The position numbers were made by a program, and so were the translations under genes. A model generated the notes under the pieces. It was not told the origin of the DNA. It saw nothing but the letters and a program-made list of their open reading frames with translations, and made no database searches. A stretch of 64,000 bases of DNA from Flavisolibacter tropicus (GTDB taxonomy: Bacteria; Bacteroidota; Bacteroidia; Chitinophagales; Chitinophagaceae), in NCBI RefSeq assembly GCF_001644645.1, contig NZ_CP011390.1, positions 1,178,001 through 1,242,000 on the forward strand. Reading direction: 5' to 3'. Shown piece by piece: positions 44,206-53,624 of the stretch. Position 1 is the first letter of the stretch, and the number at the start of each line of letters is the position of its first letter.

Positions 44206-45255
44206 ATGAAACCGGTTTTCATATCCAAAACACGCAAACCATTTGTAAACATAACACTGCTAGCAGGTGATATTGGGGCTATCAAAACTAATTTGGCTTT
44301 AATCCGCTTTAATAGAGATAGTTTTTCGGTATTAAATCAACAAGGATTTCATACTAAAGATTTTGCAAGCATTCATGAAATGCTGCAAGCCTTCAGCCAA
44401 GGAACTGAAAGGCCCGAAGTAATTAGCCTGGGAGTAGCAGGACCCGTGCAGAACGACAAAGTAGTACTAACCAATGTGCATTGGGAGATTGACGCTGCTC
44501 ATTTATCTCAACTGTGGGATAACACTCCTGTTTTCCTGCTTAACGATATTGAAGCAATGGCTTTTGGTTTAGGAACGCTAAAACCAGAAGACATTCATAC
44601 AATTTATATGGGAAATGAAGGTGGACAAGGAAACATGGCCGTCCTATCACCTGAAGCAGGATTGGGAGAAGCCGGACTGTTTTGGGATGGAGAAAGCCAT
44701 TACCCTTTTGCAACAGAAGGAGGTCATTGCGATTTTGCTCCACGCACACCTTTAGATGTTGAATTTTACACGTATTTACAGAAGAAGTTTAGTCATGTAA
44801 GTTGGGAACGTGTTATTAGCGAAGCTGGTATTTACGCCATCTTTCAATTTCTACGTGACAAAAAAGAAAGGGAGGAACCTGCCTGGCTGGCTGAAAAATT
44901 ACTGGTTCATAACCCGGCTGAAGTAATTGGCGAATATGCTACAGCCTGTTCTATTTGCAATGAAACCATGGAGCATTTTTTCCGCTACCTGGCATACGAA
45001 AGTGCCAACATAGCTTTAAAGTTAAAAGCCACGGGTGGCATTTTCTTGGGAGGCAGTTTATTAAGACAGAACAGTCACTTGGTGGACAAACATGTTTTCC
45101 ACAGAAATTTTTGTAGCAGCGGGCGGCTACACGCCTTTCTGGAAGCAATTCCTATTCATGTATTGGCCAATGACAAATTAGCTTTACTAGGAGCAGCTTA
45201 CTATGCTACTCACGTTGCAGTACCTGATCCTACCGGGCATTTGGCCACCTTATAG
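44206..45255 (+). CDS. glk: Glucokinase family protein with altered signature loops
   Basis: A 349-residue ROK-unrelated bacterial glucokinase (Glk) family protein. The phosphate loop reads GDIGAIKTNLAL where GDIGGTKTN is usual; the catalytic Asp is kept in LLNDIEAMAFGL, and EGGHCDFAPRTPLD and GGIFLGGSLL match the family. The usual SGPG loop is replaced by SEAGIY. It may phosphorylate glucose, or its kinase site may be weakened. It lies in the stress-type island with an FNR-like box upstream; no other sugar gene is near. Confidence 0.85.
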   Translation: MKPVFISKTRKPFVNITLLAGDIGAIKTNLALIRFNRDSFSVLNQQGFHTKDFASIHEMLQAFSQGTERPEVISLGVAGPVQNDKVVLTNVHWEIDAAHLSQLWDNTPVFLLNDIEAMAFGLGTLKPEDIHTIYMGNEGGQGNMAVLSPEAGLGEAGLFWDGESHYPFATEGGHCDFAPRTPLDVEFYTYLQKKFSHVSWERVISEAGIYAIFQFLRDKKEREEPAWLAEKLLVHNPAEVIGEYATACSICNETMEHFFRYLAYESANIALKLKATGGIFLGGSLLRQNSHLVDKHVFHRNFCSSGRLHAFLEAIPIHVLANDKLALLGAAYYATHVAVPDPTGHLATL

Positions 45256-45415
45256 TGTTTGAATAGAAGTAATAACTGTATTAACAAATAATCATCAACC
45301 CTATCAATATGTAAAAACAGAAATAGCCATAAAACTGATTTAAGAAGCAATTTTGACTATAGCACTACAAGCACATTAGCTTTAGTTTTACAGTACCCAA
45401 TTTTAAAGCCAGACC

Positions 45416-46498
45416 ATGTACCTTTTACGATCACCGTTAGTTTTCCTACTCCTACTCATTTCCTGTAAAAGCAAGCAGGAGCAAACACAACCCACTATTG
45501 AAAACATTACCGAATCGGTTTACGCCTCTGGTATCGTTAAAAGCAAAAACCAATACCAGGTTTTTTCAACCTCTAATGGTCTTATAAAGGACATAATGGT
45601 AACAGAAGGTGATCTTGTACAAAAAGGAACGCCGATCATCCGTATTGAAAACGAAACAGCACAATTGAGTGCTGAGAACGCACGACTGGCTGCCGATTAC
45701 ACATCTGTAAGTGCCAATGCAGATAAGCTACAAGAACTACGGATCAATATTGACCTGACTAAAAGCAAATTGAACAACGACTCGCTGCTCATGGTAAGGC
45801 AACACAACCTTTGGGCGCAGGGAATAGGCTCACGCAATGAACTGGACCAACGGGATTTGGTTTATCAGAATTCTAAAACGGCCTATGAGGCTGCAGTTCT
45901 TCGTTACAGAGACCTGCAAAGACAAGTAAGCTTTTCAGCACAGCAATCGCAAAAAAATCTTCAAATCAGTAACAAGCTAGCTAGCGATTTTACTATTAAG
46001 AGTGAAACCAATGGTAAAGTCTATAATATTTTGAAAGAAAAAGGTGAAATGGTAAATATGCAGACTCCAATTGCTATAATAGGAGACGCTACAAGCTTTC
46101 TGTTAGAACTGCAGGTTGATGAATATGATATAGCACAAATACGGCTTGGCCAAAAAGTATTGGTGACTATGGACAGTTATAAAGGCAAAACATTTGAAGC
46201 CAGCATTAGTAAGATCAACCCGATCATGAATGAGCGCTCTCGTTCCTTTACAGTAGAAGCCACCTTTATTACAGCACCACCTTCACTTTATCCCAACCTG
46301 ACAGTAGAATCAAACGTACTGATTCAAACGAAGGCCAATGCACTGACTATTCCTCGCAGTTTTCTTATCAACGACTCTTTCGTAATGTTAGCCAATAAAG
46401 AAAAAATAAAAGTGACAACAGGCTTGAAAGATTACAAAAAAGTAGAAATACTAAAGGGACTGGCTGCTTCTGATTTCATTATTAAGCCTGTAAAATGA
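45416..46498 (+). CDS. Periplasmic adaptor (membrane fusion) lipoprotein of an ABC exporter
   Basis: A 360-residue HlyD/MacA-type adaptor, anchored as a lipoprotein (lipobox LLISC, Cys17). It has the split biotinyl-lipoyl domain (IKDIMVTEGDLVQKGTPIIR early and GKVYNILKEKGEMVNMQTPI later), a helical hairpin between (about 80-180) and beta-barrel and membrane-proximal domains. It is the first gene of a three-gene operon and overlaps the permease by 4 bp (ATGA). An outer-membrane TolC partner is not present. Confidence 0.9.
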   Translation: MYLLRSPLVFLLLLISCKSKQEQTQPTIENITESVYASGIVKSKNQYQVFSTSNGLIKDIMVTEGDLVQKGTPIIRIENETAQLSAENARLAADYTSVSANADKLQELRINIDLTKSKLNNDSLLMVRQHNLWAQGIGSRNELDQRDLVYQNSKTAYEAAVLRYRDLQRQVSFSAQQSQKNLQISNKLASDFTIKSETNGKVYNILKEKGEMVNMQTPIAIIGDATSFLLELQVDEYDIAQIRLGQKVLVTMDSYKGKTFEASISKINPIMNERSRSFTVEATFITAPPSLYPNLTVESNVLIQTKANALTIPRSFLINDSFVMLANKEKIKVTTGLKDYKKVEILKGLAASDFIIKPVK

Positions 46499-47754
46499 AC
46501 ACTAAGTTAATTTTAAGCATTGCTAAATCTTTATTGTTAGCCCGGTGGCGACAAACGCTGGTTGCAGCTATAGGTGTTACTTTCAGTATTGCCATGTTTA
46601 TTACACTATTAAGCTTTATGACTGGCCTAAATGCTATGCTTGATGGTTTAATTGTTAACCGACTCCCGCATGTGCGATTGTATAATGAAGTGAAACCTCG
46701 TGTACAACAACCTATCAATACTTCTGTTGAATACAAGCAGTATTACAACTTTGTAAGGTCTGTAAAAGCAACCAACATCCGCCAGGAGCTATATAATAGT
46801 GGTGCCATTATACAGGCGGTACAAAAAGATGATCGCATATTAGGCCTAGCACCGCGGCTTACCACACAGGTATTTTTTAATGAAGGAACAATTGATGTTA
46901 CAGGAATGATCAATGGCATTGATGTAGAAGCGGAAAGCCAGCTATTTCATTTTAGCGACTATATGGTTGGAGGAGATGCACAGGATCTAAAAACGGTATC
47001 CAGCAGTATTGTGTTAGGCAAACCACTAGCCGCCAACCTGAATGTAGAAATTGGTGATGTAGTGCAAATAACTACTGCTAATGGCGAACGCTTTCCCTTA
47101 CGCGTTGTCGGCTATTTTCAATCGGGCATCCAGGATTTTGATAAATTACAGAGCTATACCTCCATTGCCACTGTACAAAAACTGCTTGGCAAACCGGGAA
47201 ACTATATAACAGATATCAATATCAAATTAAAAGATATAGCGGAGGCGCCAGCTGTAGCTAAGGAATACCGGCAATTATTTAATACAGATGCAGAAGATAT
47301 ACAAACAGCCAATTCGCAGTTTGAAACCGGCAACTTCATTCGTACACTTATTTCCTATACGGTAGGCATTACCTTGTTGATAGTAGCAGGCTTTGGCATT
47401 TATAACATCTTAAATATGATGATCTATGAGAAAATGGATTCCATTGCTATTTTAAAAGCTACTGGATTTTCAGGCAAAGACGTAAAGCGGATATTTTTAT
47501 CTATTGCTATAAGCATTGGTTTTTTTGGTGGCATGGTTGGTTTACTACTTGGCTTTGTACTTTCTGTAATCATTGACCAGATTCCCTTTATTACAGAAGC
47601 CTTACCTACAATCACTACTTTTCCAATAAACTACGATCCGACCTTTTATTTTATTGGTTCGTCTTTTTCATTGATCACTACTTATATGGCAGGCTGGTTT
47701 CCTGCCCGCAAAGCCAGCAAGGTGGATCCTGTTATTATAATAAGAGGCAAATAG
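46495..47754 (+). CDS. MacB/FtsX-type ABC transporter permease
   Basis: A 419-residue permease: one membrane helix near the N-terminus (about 15-40), a large periplasmic MacB-PCD domain (about 45-275) and three helices at the end (about 285-310, 340-370, 385-410), with KATGFSGKDVKRIFL in the cytoplasmic loop that meets the ATPase. Works with the adaptor and ATPase as a tripartite-like exporter or envelope mechanotransmitter. The substrate is unknown. Confidence 0.92.
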   Translation: MNTKLILSIAKSLLLARWRQTLVAAIGVTFSIAMFITLLSFMTGLNAMLDGLIVNRLPHVRLYNEVKPRVQQPINTSVEYKQYYNFVRSVKATNIRQELYNSGAIIQAVQKDDRILGLAPRLTTQVFFNEGTIDVTGMINGIDVEAESQLFHFSDYMVGGDAQDLKTVSSSIVLGKPLAANLNVEIGDVVQITTANGERFPLRVVGYFQSGIQDFDKLQSYTSIATVQKLLGKPGNYITDINIKLKDIAEAPAVAKEYRQLFNTDAEDIQTANSQFETGNFIRTLISYTVGITLLIVAGFGIYNILNMMIYEKMDSIAILKATGFSGKDVKRIFLSIAISIGFFGGMVGLLLGFVLSVIIDQIPFITEALPTITTFPINYDPTFYFIGSSFSLITTYMAGWFPARKASKVDPVIIIRGK

Positions 47755-47755
47755 C

Positions 47756-48436
47756 ATGAGCGCAACAATATTGGAAGCAAGACATATCAATAAGTACTTT
47801 CACGATCCGGTAACCACACAGGTCTTGAATGACGTTACCTTTTCAGTAAAAAAAGGAGAATTTGTTTCAATAGTAGGCAAATCGGGATGTGGCAAGTCTA
47901 CCCTACTCTATATTCTTTCTACCATGGATACCGATTACGAAGGAGAATTACTAATAGATAATGAATACATGACTAATAAAAAGGAAAGTCAACTAGCCCG
48001 TATCCGCAATGAAAAGATTGGCTTTGTATTTCAATTCCACTACCTATTAAATGAATTTACTGTACTTAAAAATGTAATGCTACCCGGGCTAAAACTGGGC
48101 AACCGCTCTGCCAATGAAGTAGAGCACAAAGCAATGGAATGGTTACGGGTACTGGGCATAGAACATGTAGCTCATAAAATGGCGAACCAAGTGTCGGGAG
48201 GCGAAAAACAACGCGTGGCTATTGCGCGCTCCTTGATCAATGATCCGCATATCATAATGGGTGATGAACCAACAGGCAACCTGGATAAAAAGAACAGCGA
48301 GTTAGTATTCAATATTTTTAAGGAACTGGCTGAAGAATATAAACAAACCTTGCTTATTGTAACCCACGACCCCGCTTTTGCTGAAGGCACGCAGCGTATT
48401 ATTGAAATGGAAGATGGAAAGATTATAAAGCAATAG
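47756..48436 (+). CDS. ABC transporter ATP-binding protein (LolD/MacB type)
   Basis: A 226-residue ATPase: Walker A GKSGCGKST (about 41), signature VSGGEKQRVAIAR (about 146), Walker B IIMGDEPTGNLD and switch His in LLIVTHDPAFAEG. It begins one base after the permease gene. Closest in pattern to the LolD/MacB/FtsE group. Confidence 0.94.
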   Translation: MSATILEARHINKYFHDPVTTQVLNDVTFSVKKGEFVSIVGKSGCGKSTLLYILSTMDTDYEGELLIDNEYMTNKKESQLARIRNEKIGFVFQFHYLLNEFTVLKNVMLPGLKLGNRSANEVEHKAMEWLRVLGIEHVAHKMANQVSGGEKQRVAIARSLINDPHIIMGDEPTGNLDKKNSELVFNIFKELAEEYKQTLLIVTHDPAFAEGTQRIIEMEDGKIIKQ

Positions 48437-48530
48437 CTTTTTAGGAAATCTAAAAAAGCAAATTCCAAAGAGTAAATTCCAAATTCCAGAAAACAATTCT
48501 AAAAAGCAAAATTCGTAATACGAAAAACGA
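48437..48530. repeat. AAATTCC word repeat
   Basis: CAAATTCCAAAGAGTAAATTCC and ACAATTCTAAAAAGCAAAAT words, same family as 7060-7095 and 51380-51400. Confidence 0.5.
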
Positions 48531-48576
48531 AATGCGTGGATTTCCTTTCTATTTGAAATGGAATGTTAGTGGCATC

Positions 48577-48966
48577 TTAATAGATATCTCTACTGCGTTT
48601 TATCAGTAAAAGTGCTTCTTCTCCTATTTGATTTTGCTTTTCCAAGGTTAATTTATTGGTCTCTGATGTTTCTATCCATACGGTACCCATTTTGCGAAAT
48701 ACGAGAACCGGCAAATTAAATTGTTGCTGAAACATTAAAGCCACCTCTCCTACACTCTGTGTTGGTGCTATATCTATCCCGTCCTGCCTTATGGTGCCAA
48801 TAATATTTACAAGCAATGTATCATCGGAGGTAACGTCGTCTACAAATGCACTCTTGTATTTATTATAATTCTTTTTACCAAATTCCAGTTTTAAAAACGG
48901 AAAAGCTACATGGAAAGCCTCTTTTATGTCTCTAACCCTTGAAGTGGCAGAAAGTGCAAGATGCAT
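48577..48966 (-). CDS. Unnamed small protein family, member 2 (internally duplicated)
   Basis: A 129-residue soluble protein homologous to the one at 41289-41651 (see that entry for aligned segments). The two halves (IKEAFHVAFPFLKLEFGKK and VALMFQQQFNLPVLVFRKM) again look alike. It has a longer helical C-terminus (EEALLLIKRSRDIY). It stands alone between the exporter operon and kup. No function is known to me. Confidence 0.75.
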   Translation of the reverse strand: MHLALSATSRVRDIKEAFHVAFPFLKLEFGKKNYNKYKSAFVDDVTSDDTLLVNIIGTIRQDGIDIAPTQSVGEVALMFQQQFNLPVLVFRKMGTVWIETSETNKLTLEKQNQIGEEALLLIKRSRDIY

Positions 48967-49345
48967 GCAACTACAGTTTACGTACTACTAAAGTTGAATT
49001 ACTTAAATATTAAATGCAATGATAAACCTCACCACTTTTGGATGATGACGGTCAGTTGCACTTGAACGCTGAATTCCTCAGCGGTAACAATGAGGCTAAT
49101 AAAAGTCCGGAAAGAGAATAGGCTTGGCAGGGGGCTTGCACTGGCTAGTTTTTTGCTTTAAAGGATACAAAAGACAATCGAATTATACTTTTAACCAGTT
49201 TTCCTTGATTCTATAAAACCAACCGCTCGGCAATAAATTGTGACCAAACATAAATAAACAAACTTGCTACTGATGTTTGAATGTGTTAATTCCATATACC
49301 TTTGCTCTTCATTTTTACTCATGACGGCTACTAGCCAAACTTTTT
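48967..49345. other. 379-bp gap upstream of kup
   Basis: No gene. Contains the kup promoter at 49276-49304; otherwise nothing recognised. Confidence 0.5.
49276..49304 (+). promoter_or_regulatory. Complete Bacteroidota promoter of kup
   Basis: TTTG at 49276-49279, 17 bases, then TACCTTTG at 49297-49304. This is the best promoter in the window, 42 bases before the ATG. Confidence 0.75.
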
Positions 49346-51331
49346 ATGGGTTCACATATTAATAGCAGGGTCTCTGCAGCCGGCCTTTTGGTTGCATTGG
49401 GCATTATCTATGGCGACATTGGAACTTCTCCTTTATACGTACTAAATGCAGTTTTAAAAGATAGGGTTGTCACTGACCAGCTCATACTAGGGGCTTTGTC
49501 TCTCGTAATCTGGACCCTTACCTTACAAACAACCGTTAAGTATGTCATTTTAACCCTACGAGCAGACAACCGCGGTGAGGGTGGGATCTTTTCTCTTTTT
49601 GCCTTGGTGCGGCGCCGTCAGAAATGGCTGGTATTCCCTGCTATGATTGGAGGTGCGGCTCTTTTGGCCGATGGCATGATCACACCGCCCATCTCAGTAA
49701 CTTCAGCCATTGAAGGCTTACGCAACATTGAGTATTTTCACAACATTGGAGATCATACAATTGTTGGAATTGTATTAACCATCATTGCTGTCTTGTTCTT
49801 TATGCAGCAATTTGGCACCGCTTCTATAGGTCGGTTGTTCGGGCCGGTAATGTCCGTATGGTTTGTAATGCTGGCCGTTTTAGGTGCTAGCCATCTATTG
49901 GATGACCTGGGTGTATTTAAAGCCCTCAACCCTTACTATGGCATTAATTTACTGATCAACTACCCCAAAGGATTCTGGCTACTAGGCGCTGTGTTTTTGT
50001 GTACAACAGGTGCTGAAGCCCTATATTCTGACCTTGGCCATTGTGGCAAGGGCAACATCCGTGTATCCTGGATCTTTGTAAAAAGCTGTTTGATCCTGAA
50101 CTACCTTGGCCAGGGTGCCTGGTTATTATCTCATTACAGAGGACAGACTATAAAGGAAGAGTTGATAACCGCTGGCTTTAACCCTTTTTATGGTATCATG
50201 CCAGATTGGTTTGTGATGATAGGTATTGCTATAGCTACCAGTGCGGCTATTATTGCCAGCCAGGCCTTAATTAGTGGTTCTTTTACCCTGATCAGTGAAG
50301 CCATGCGGCTGAATCTTTGGCCAAAGATGAAGATCAAATACCCATCAGAAGCCCGGGGACAGCTTTTTGTACCAGGCATCAACGCCATGTTGTTCATTGG
50401 TTGCAGTGGTATTGTCTTATACTTCCAAAAAGCCACTAATATGGAAGCTGCTTATGGTTTGGCCATTACCCTGTGCATGTTGGCAACTACACTACTTTTT
50501 TCAAACTACCTGGTACTTCATCGGGTAAAACCTATTTTGATCTATTTATTCCTGATAGTCTATGTAACCATTGAAGGTTCATTCCTTGTAGCAAACCTTG
50601 AAAAGTTTCCACATGGCGGTTACATTGCCCTTTTTGTAGGTGGCGGCCTGTTTTTAATCATGTTTGCCTGGTTTAAAGCCCGCAAGATCAAAAACAGGTA
50701 TGTGGAATTTGTACGGATTGAGGATTATATTCCCAAGATACAGGAATTGAGCAACGATCGCACTGTTCCCAAATACGCTACTCACCTTGTATACCTGACC
50801 AGCGCCGATAACCCAAAAGAGATTGAGCATAAGATAATTCACTCCATTTTAAACAGGAAACCCAAAAGAGCTGACATTTACTGGTTCATACACGTAGATA
50901 CAGTTGATGATCCCTATACATTAGAATACGAGGTAGACCACGTAATTCCCAATGATATAATACGTGTTGAATTTCGCTTAGGCTTCCGCGTTCAGCCACG
51001 TATTAACCTACTCTTCCAGAAAGTAGTGGAGGATCTAGTCACTAACCGTGAAGTAAATATTACCAGCCGTTATGAAAGCCTGGAACGCAGAAATGTGATT
51101 GGGGACTTTACATTTATTGTTATGGAAAAATTCTTAAGCCAGGATAATGAACTCCCCTTCTTTGAGCGCCTGGTTATGAGGCTACACTTCTGGCTAAAAG
51201 AAATAAGCCTTTCGGAAGAACGTGGTTTTGGATTAGACACCAGCAATGTAGTCGTAGAAAAATTCCCACTTGTTGTGGCGCCAGTAACCAATATCCGTTT
51301 AAAAAGAACGTTCAGAAAAGAAATTGAATAG
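49346..51331 (+). CDS. kup: KUP-family potassium uptake protein
   Basis: A 661-residue potassium transporter (K+/H+ symport) with about 12 membrane helices in residues 10-430 and a cytoplasmic C-terminal domain. The N-terminal family motif GIIYGDIGTSPLYVLNAV (about 19-36) and ADNRGEGGIFSLFALVRRRQ (about 73) are clear. I chose ATG 49346; another ATG at 49321 is out of frame. Potassium uptake fits the stress-type neighbourhood. Confidence 0.94.
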   Translation: MGSHINSRVSAAGLLVALGIIYGDIGTSPLYVLNAVLKDRVVTDQLILGALSLVIWTLTLQTTVKYVILTLRADNRGEGGIFSLFALVRRRQKWLVFPAMIGGAALLADGMITPPISVTSAIEGLRNIEYFHNIGDHTIVGIVLTIIAVLFFMQQFGTASIGRLFGPVMSVWFVMLAVLGASHLLDDLGVFKALNPYYGINLLINYPKGFWLLGAVFLCTTGAEALYSDLGHCGKGNIRVSWIFVKSCLILNYLGQGAWLLSHYRGQTIKEELITAGFNPFYGIMPDWFVMIGIAIATSAAIIASQALISGSFTLISEAMRLNLWPKMKIKYPSEARGQLFVPGINAMLFIGCSGIVLYFQKATNMEAAYGLAITLCMLATTLLFSNYLVLHRVKPILIYLFLIVYVTIEGSFLVANLEKFPHGGYIALFVGGGLFLIMFAWFKARKIKNRYVEFVRIEDYIPKIQELSNDRTVPKYATHLVYLTSADNPKEIEHKIIHSILNRKPKRADIYWFIHVDTVDDPYTLEYEVDHVIPNDIIRVEFRLGFRVQPRINLLFQKVVEDLVTNREVNITSRYESLERRNVIGDFTFIVMEKFLSQDNELPFFERLVMRLHFWLKEISLSEERGFGLDTSNVVVEKFPLVVAPVTNIRLKRTFRKEIE

Positions 51332-51597
51332 ACTAGTGATGGGGAATCCGAAATGGTAAGTATAAATTCCTAATAACAAGTTTCAAATTCCAAATAGCAG
51401 ATGGAATTGCCTTTACTCATTTTAATTAGGTTCAAATAACCCGCTTAAGCTAAGTTTTACAATCATTCTCTGATAGAAGGTGCTACTAAAGTCTTTTACT
51501 TTACTATAGATTAACTAAGAGTGAAAGCCAATTGTTACCATTTTAACTAAGTGCGAAAAGGCCGAATAGTATTAAACAAATGCCTTAATGGAAATAA
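51332..51597. repeat. Word-repeat stretch after kup
   Basis: The first 70 bases align with 7019-7080 (AAATGGTA, AAATTC, AATAACAA, CAAATTCC in the same order and spacing). The rest is AT-rich without features. Confidence 0.5.
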
Positions 51598-51630
51598 AAA
51601 GGCCGAAGTGGAAACTTCAGCCCGTTTTTA
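51598..51630 (+). terminator. Terminator downstream of kup
   Basis: GGC-C-GAAGT / ACTTC-A-GCC stem with a mismatch and GGAA loop, then CGTTTTTA, 270 bases after the stop. Confidence 0.6.
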
Positions 51631-51785
51631 ATCCGTACCCTATGAAAACTGTTTCTAATTAATCAAGAACTATACCTAAAATTGCCCTTCTAGATTTTAT
51701 TAGCCTGAGAAAGGAAATTCTCATGAAATCTTGATTTGAATAAAGAATAGTAGTGAGGCTTTACCTGGAAGAGAATTCAACAAGC

Positions 51786-52451
51786 TTATTTTGATAGCAT
51801 CTTCATTGGATGCAAGTATTGCTCTAACCAACCTGCAGTGGAAAGGCAAACTTTTTCCATGGCCCCTTTTTCTTCAAATAAATGGGAAGCATCAGCAATA
51901 ACTTCCAGCCGCCTGGGACAATGCATAACTGATAGTGCTTTTTGATTTAACAGCAATACATCATCATCGTTGCTACCGACGATAAATAAGGTAGGTGCTT
52001 GTAGCGTTGGCAATACTTCCATTGCCAGTTCTGGGCGGCCGCCACGGCATACAACGGCAGCAATTTCTGACCCCTCCGCTGCTGCCGCATACAAAGCAGC
52101 GGCAGCACCAGTACTAGCTCCAAAATAAGCCTGGTGTATGTTTTTTGTTTGGTCATAAGACAGTAGCCATTCACTCACAATAATCAACCGCTCCGCCAAT
52201 AAACGTATGTTATGTCTATTAGCATGATCATTAATCTCTTCCCGGGTTAACAAATCAAATAAAAATGTACCGAAATGTTGTTGCGCCAAAAAGTCTGAAA
52301 CCATCTTATTTCTTGGGCTCAATCGATTGCTAGCGCCACCATGAGAAAAAATGACCAACCCCTTTGCATTATCTGGCAATATCAGATTACCTGATACAGT
52401 TCGATTATTACCTATTGATATACTTAAATCTGTTTTACTTGGCGGTAGCAT
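51786..52451 (-). CDS. Alpha/beta hydrolase (dienelactone-hydrolase-like)
   Basis: A 221-residue cytoplasmic hydrolase. Oxyanion region FSHGGASN, nucleophile in YFGASTGAAAALYAA (about Ser113), Asp in FIVGSNDDDV (about 160) and His in IADASHLFEE (about 190). In other bacteria close relatives accompany phosphoribosyltransferases; here the partner is a DUF892 gene only 4 bp upstream, so the two form an operon. Substrate unknown. Confidence 0.88.
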   Translation of the reverse strand: MLPPSKTDLSISIGNNRTVSGNLILPDNAKGLVIFSHGGASNRLSPRNKMVSDFLAQQHFGTFLFDLLTREEINDHANRHNIRLLAERLIIVSEWLLSYDQTKNIHQAYFGASTGAAAALYAAAAEGSEIAAVVCRGGRPELAMEVLPTLQAPTLFIVGSNDDDVLLLNQKALSVMHCPRRLEVIADASHLFEEKGAMEKVCLSTAGWLEQYLHPMKMLSK

Positions 52452-52455
52452 ACGT

Positions 52456-52989
52456 TTATTTTATGACTGGAGCTTTAGCCAGTTCATTTATATCTGAATG
52501 CGCTTGAATTGAAAGTTGCTCATCGATACGTTTTTCATCTTTTTCTGCCCTAAGGAATATGCTGGCGGTATCTCTTTGCCCTAACTCATTGAAATAAGCT
52601 GTAACGGTACCATAAATGGAAATCTTATAATGATTGATCTCCTGCACTGCAGCCAATAAACATGCATCATATATTTCAGCATCAGCACAATGCCTTAACT
52701 TCTCGTTTGTATCATCGATCAATGCTCGCATAACCCTATTTTTTCCAATCGCAGTTTCTGACTGCTTAATAAAGTAATTGGTCATTTCTTCAGCATGATG
52801 CTCAATATAGGATTGATATTGAAAAAGAATATTACGTAACAGGGAGGATGTTATCCGATGAAGCCATGTAGGCAAAGCTTGAATTAACTCTTTTTCACCT
52901 TGCATGATCCGACTTGCTTCTAAAGCCAATAGGTCGTTCAGAGAAACTATACTATGAACTTTATCCATAAAATCACATTTATTGTACAA
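52456..52989 (-). CDS. DUF892 (YciF-like) ferritin-like stress protein
   Basis: A 177-residue four-helix protein of the ferritin-like DUF892 group. Helix landmarks: LLALEASRIMQGEKELIQAL, EHHAEEMTNYF, AEIYDACLLAAVQEINHYKI (conserved Glu and His of the putative di-metal site) and LRAEKDEKRIDEQLS. Relatives are induced by osmotic or oxidative stress. The start may be Met8 (52968), which begins MDKVHSIVSLNDLL. Confidence 0.82.
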   Translation of the reverse strand: MYNKCDFMDKVHSIVSLNDLLALEASRIMQGEKELIQALPTWLHRITSSLLRNILFQYQSYIEHHAEEMTNYFIKQSETAIGKNRVMRALIDDTNEKLRHCADAEIYDACLLAAVQEINHYKISIYGTVTAYFNELGQRDTASIFLRAEKDEKRIDEQLSIQAHSDINELAKAPVIK

Positions 52990-53124
52990 GATTTACATAG
53001 CAGACTACAAACCTAACAGACCTATTCCATTAGAGCAATGACGGCTATCAGCGTTTCTTTTGATGCCACTCATTGAAACTGATACGCTTACAATGTTGCT
53101 TTGAATTGCCATAAACCAATTAAA

Positions 53125-53619
53125 ATGAAGAGTACCTCTAATCACCCAGAGATAAATAAGGCCATCGATTATAAGGTCTTAAAAGTAAACAGCCCAGCCT
53201 TTGAGGAAGGAGGTGCTATACCTTCCAAATACACCTGTGAAGGGGAAGATGTAAACCCTGCACTAAACATAGAACACATTCCCGTAGAAGCCATGACCCT
53301 GGCTGTAATTGTAGATGACCCTGATGCTCCAGCAGGCGTATGGGTACACTGGGTTGTCTGGAATATCCCAATTACACATCAAATTAAAGAGAACACGGAA
53401 CAAGGCATTCAGGGGTTAAATGACTTCCGTAAGAAACGATACAACGGTCCTTGTCCGCCAAAAGGCACACACAGGTATCTGTTCAAAGTATACGCATTGA
53501 ATGCCATTCTTGATCTGCCTGCAGTGGCAAATAAGAGTGAATTAGAACGGGCCATGTCTTCTCATATCATTGCTTTTGGAGAACTTACAGGCCGCTATGA
53601 ACGAACTGCAAAACGATGA
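53125..53619 (+). CDS. PEBP / YbhB-YbcL family protein
   Basis: A 164-residue cytoplasmic phosphatidylethanolamine-binding-like protein. Family motifs: IPSKYTCEGEDVNPAL, VDDPDAPAGVWVHWVVWNIP (the ligand pocket Asp and His) and GPCPPKGTHRYLFKVYAL. ATG 53125 is chosen; the open frame extends 8 codons upstream to a TTG. A weak promoter (ATTG, 20 bases, TTGCTTTG at 53096-53103) fits this start. Convergent with the next gene, 5 bp apart. Confidence 0.9.
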   Translation: MKSTSNHPEINKAIDYKVLKVNSPAFEEGGAIPSKYTCEGEDVNPALNIEHIPVEAMTLAVIVDDPDAPAGVWVHWVVWNIPITHQIKENTEQGIQGLNDFRKKRYNGPCPPKGTHRYLFKVYALNAILDLPAVANKSELERAMSSHIIAFGELTGRYERTAKR

Positions 53620-53624
53620 TCTGA

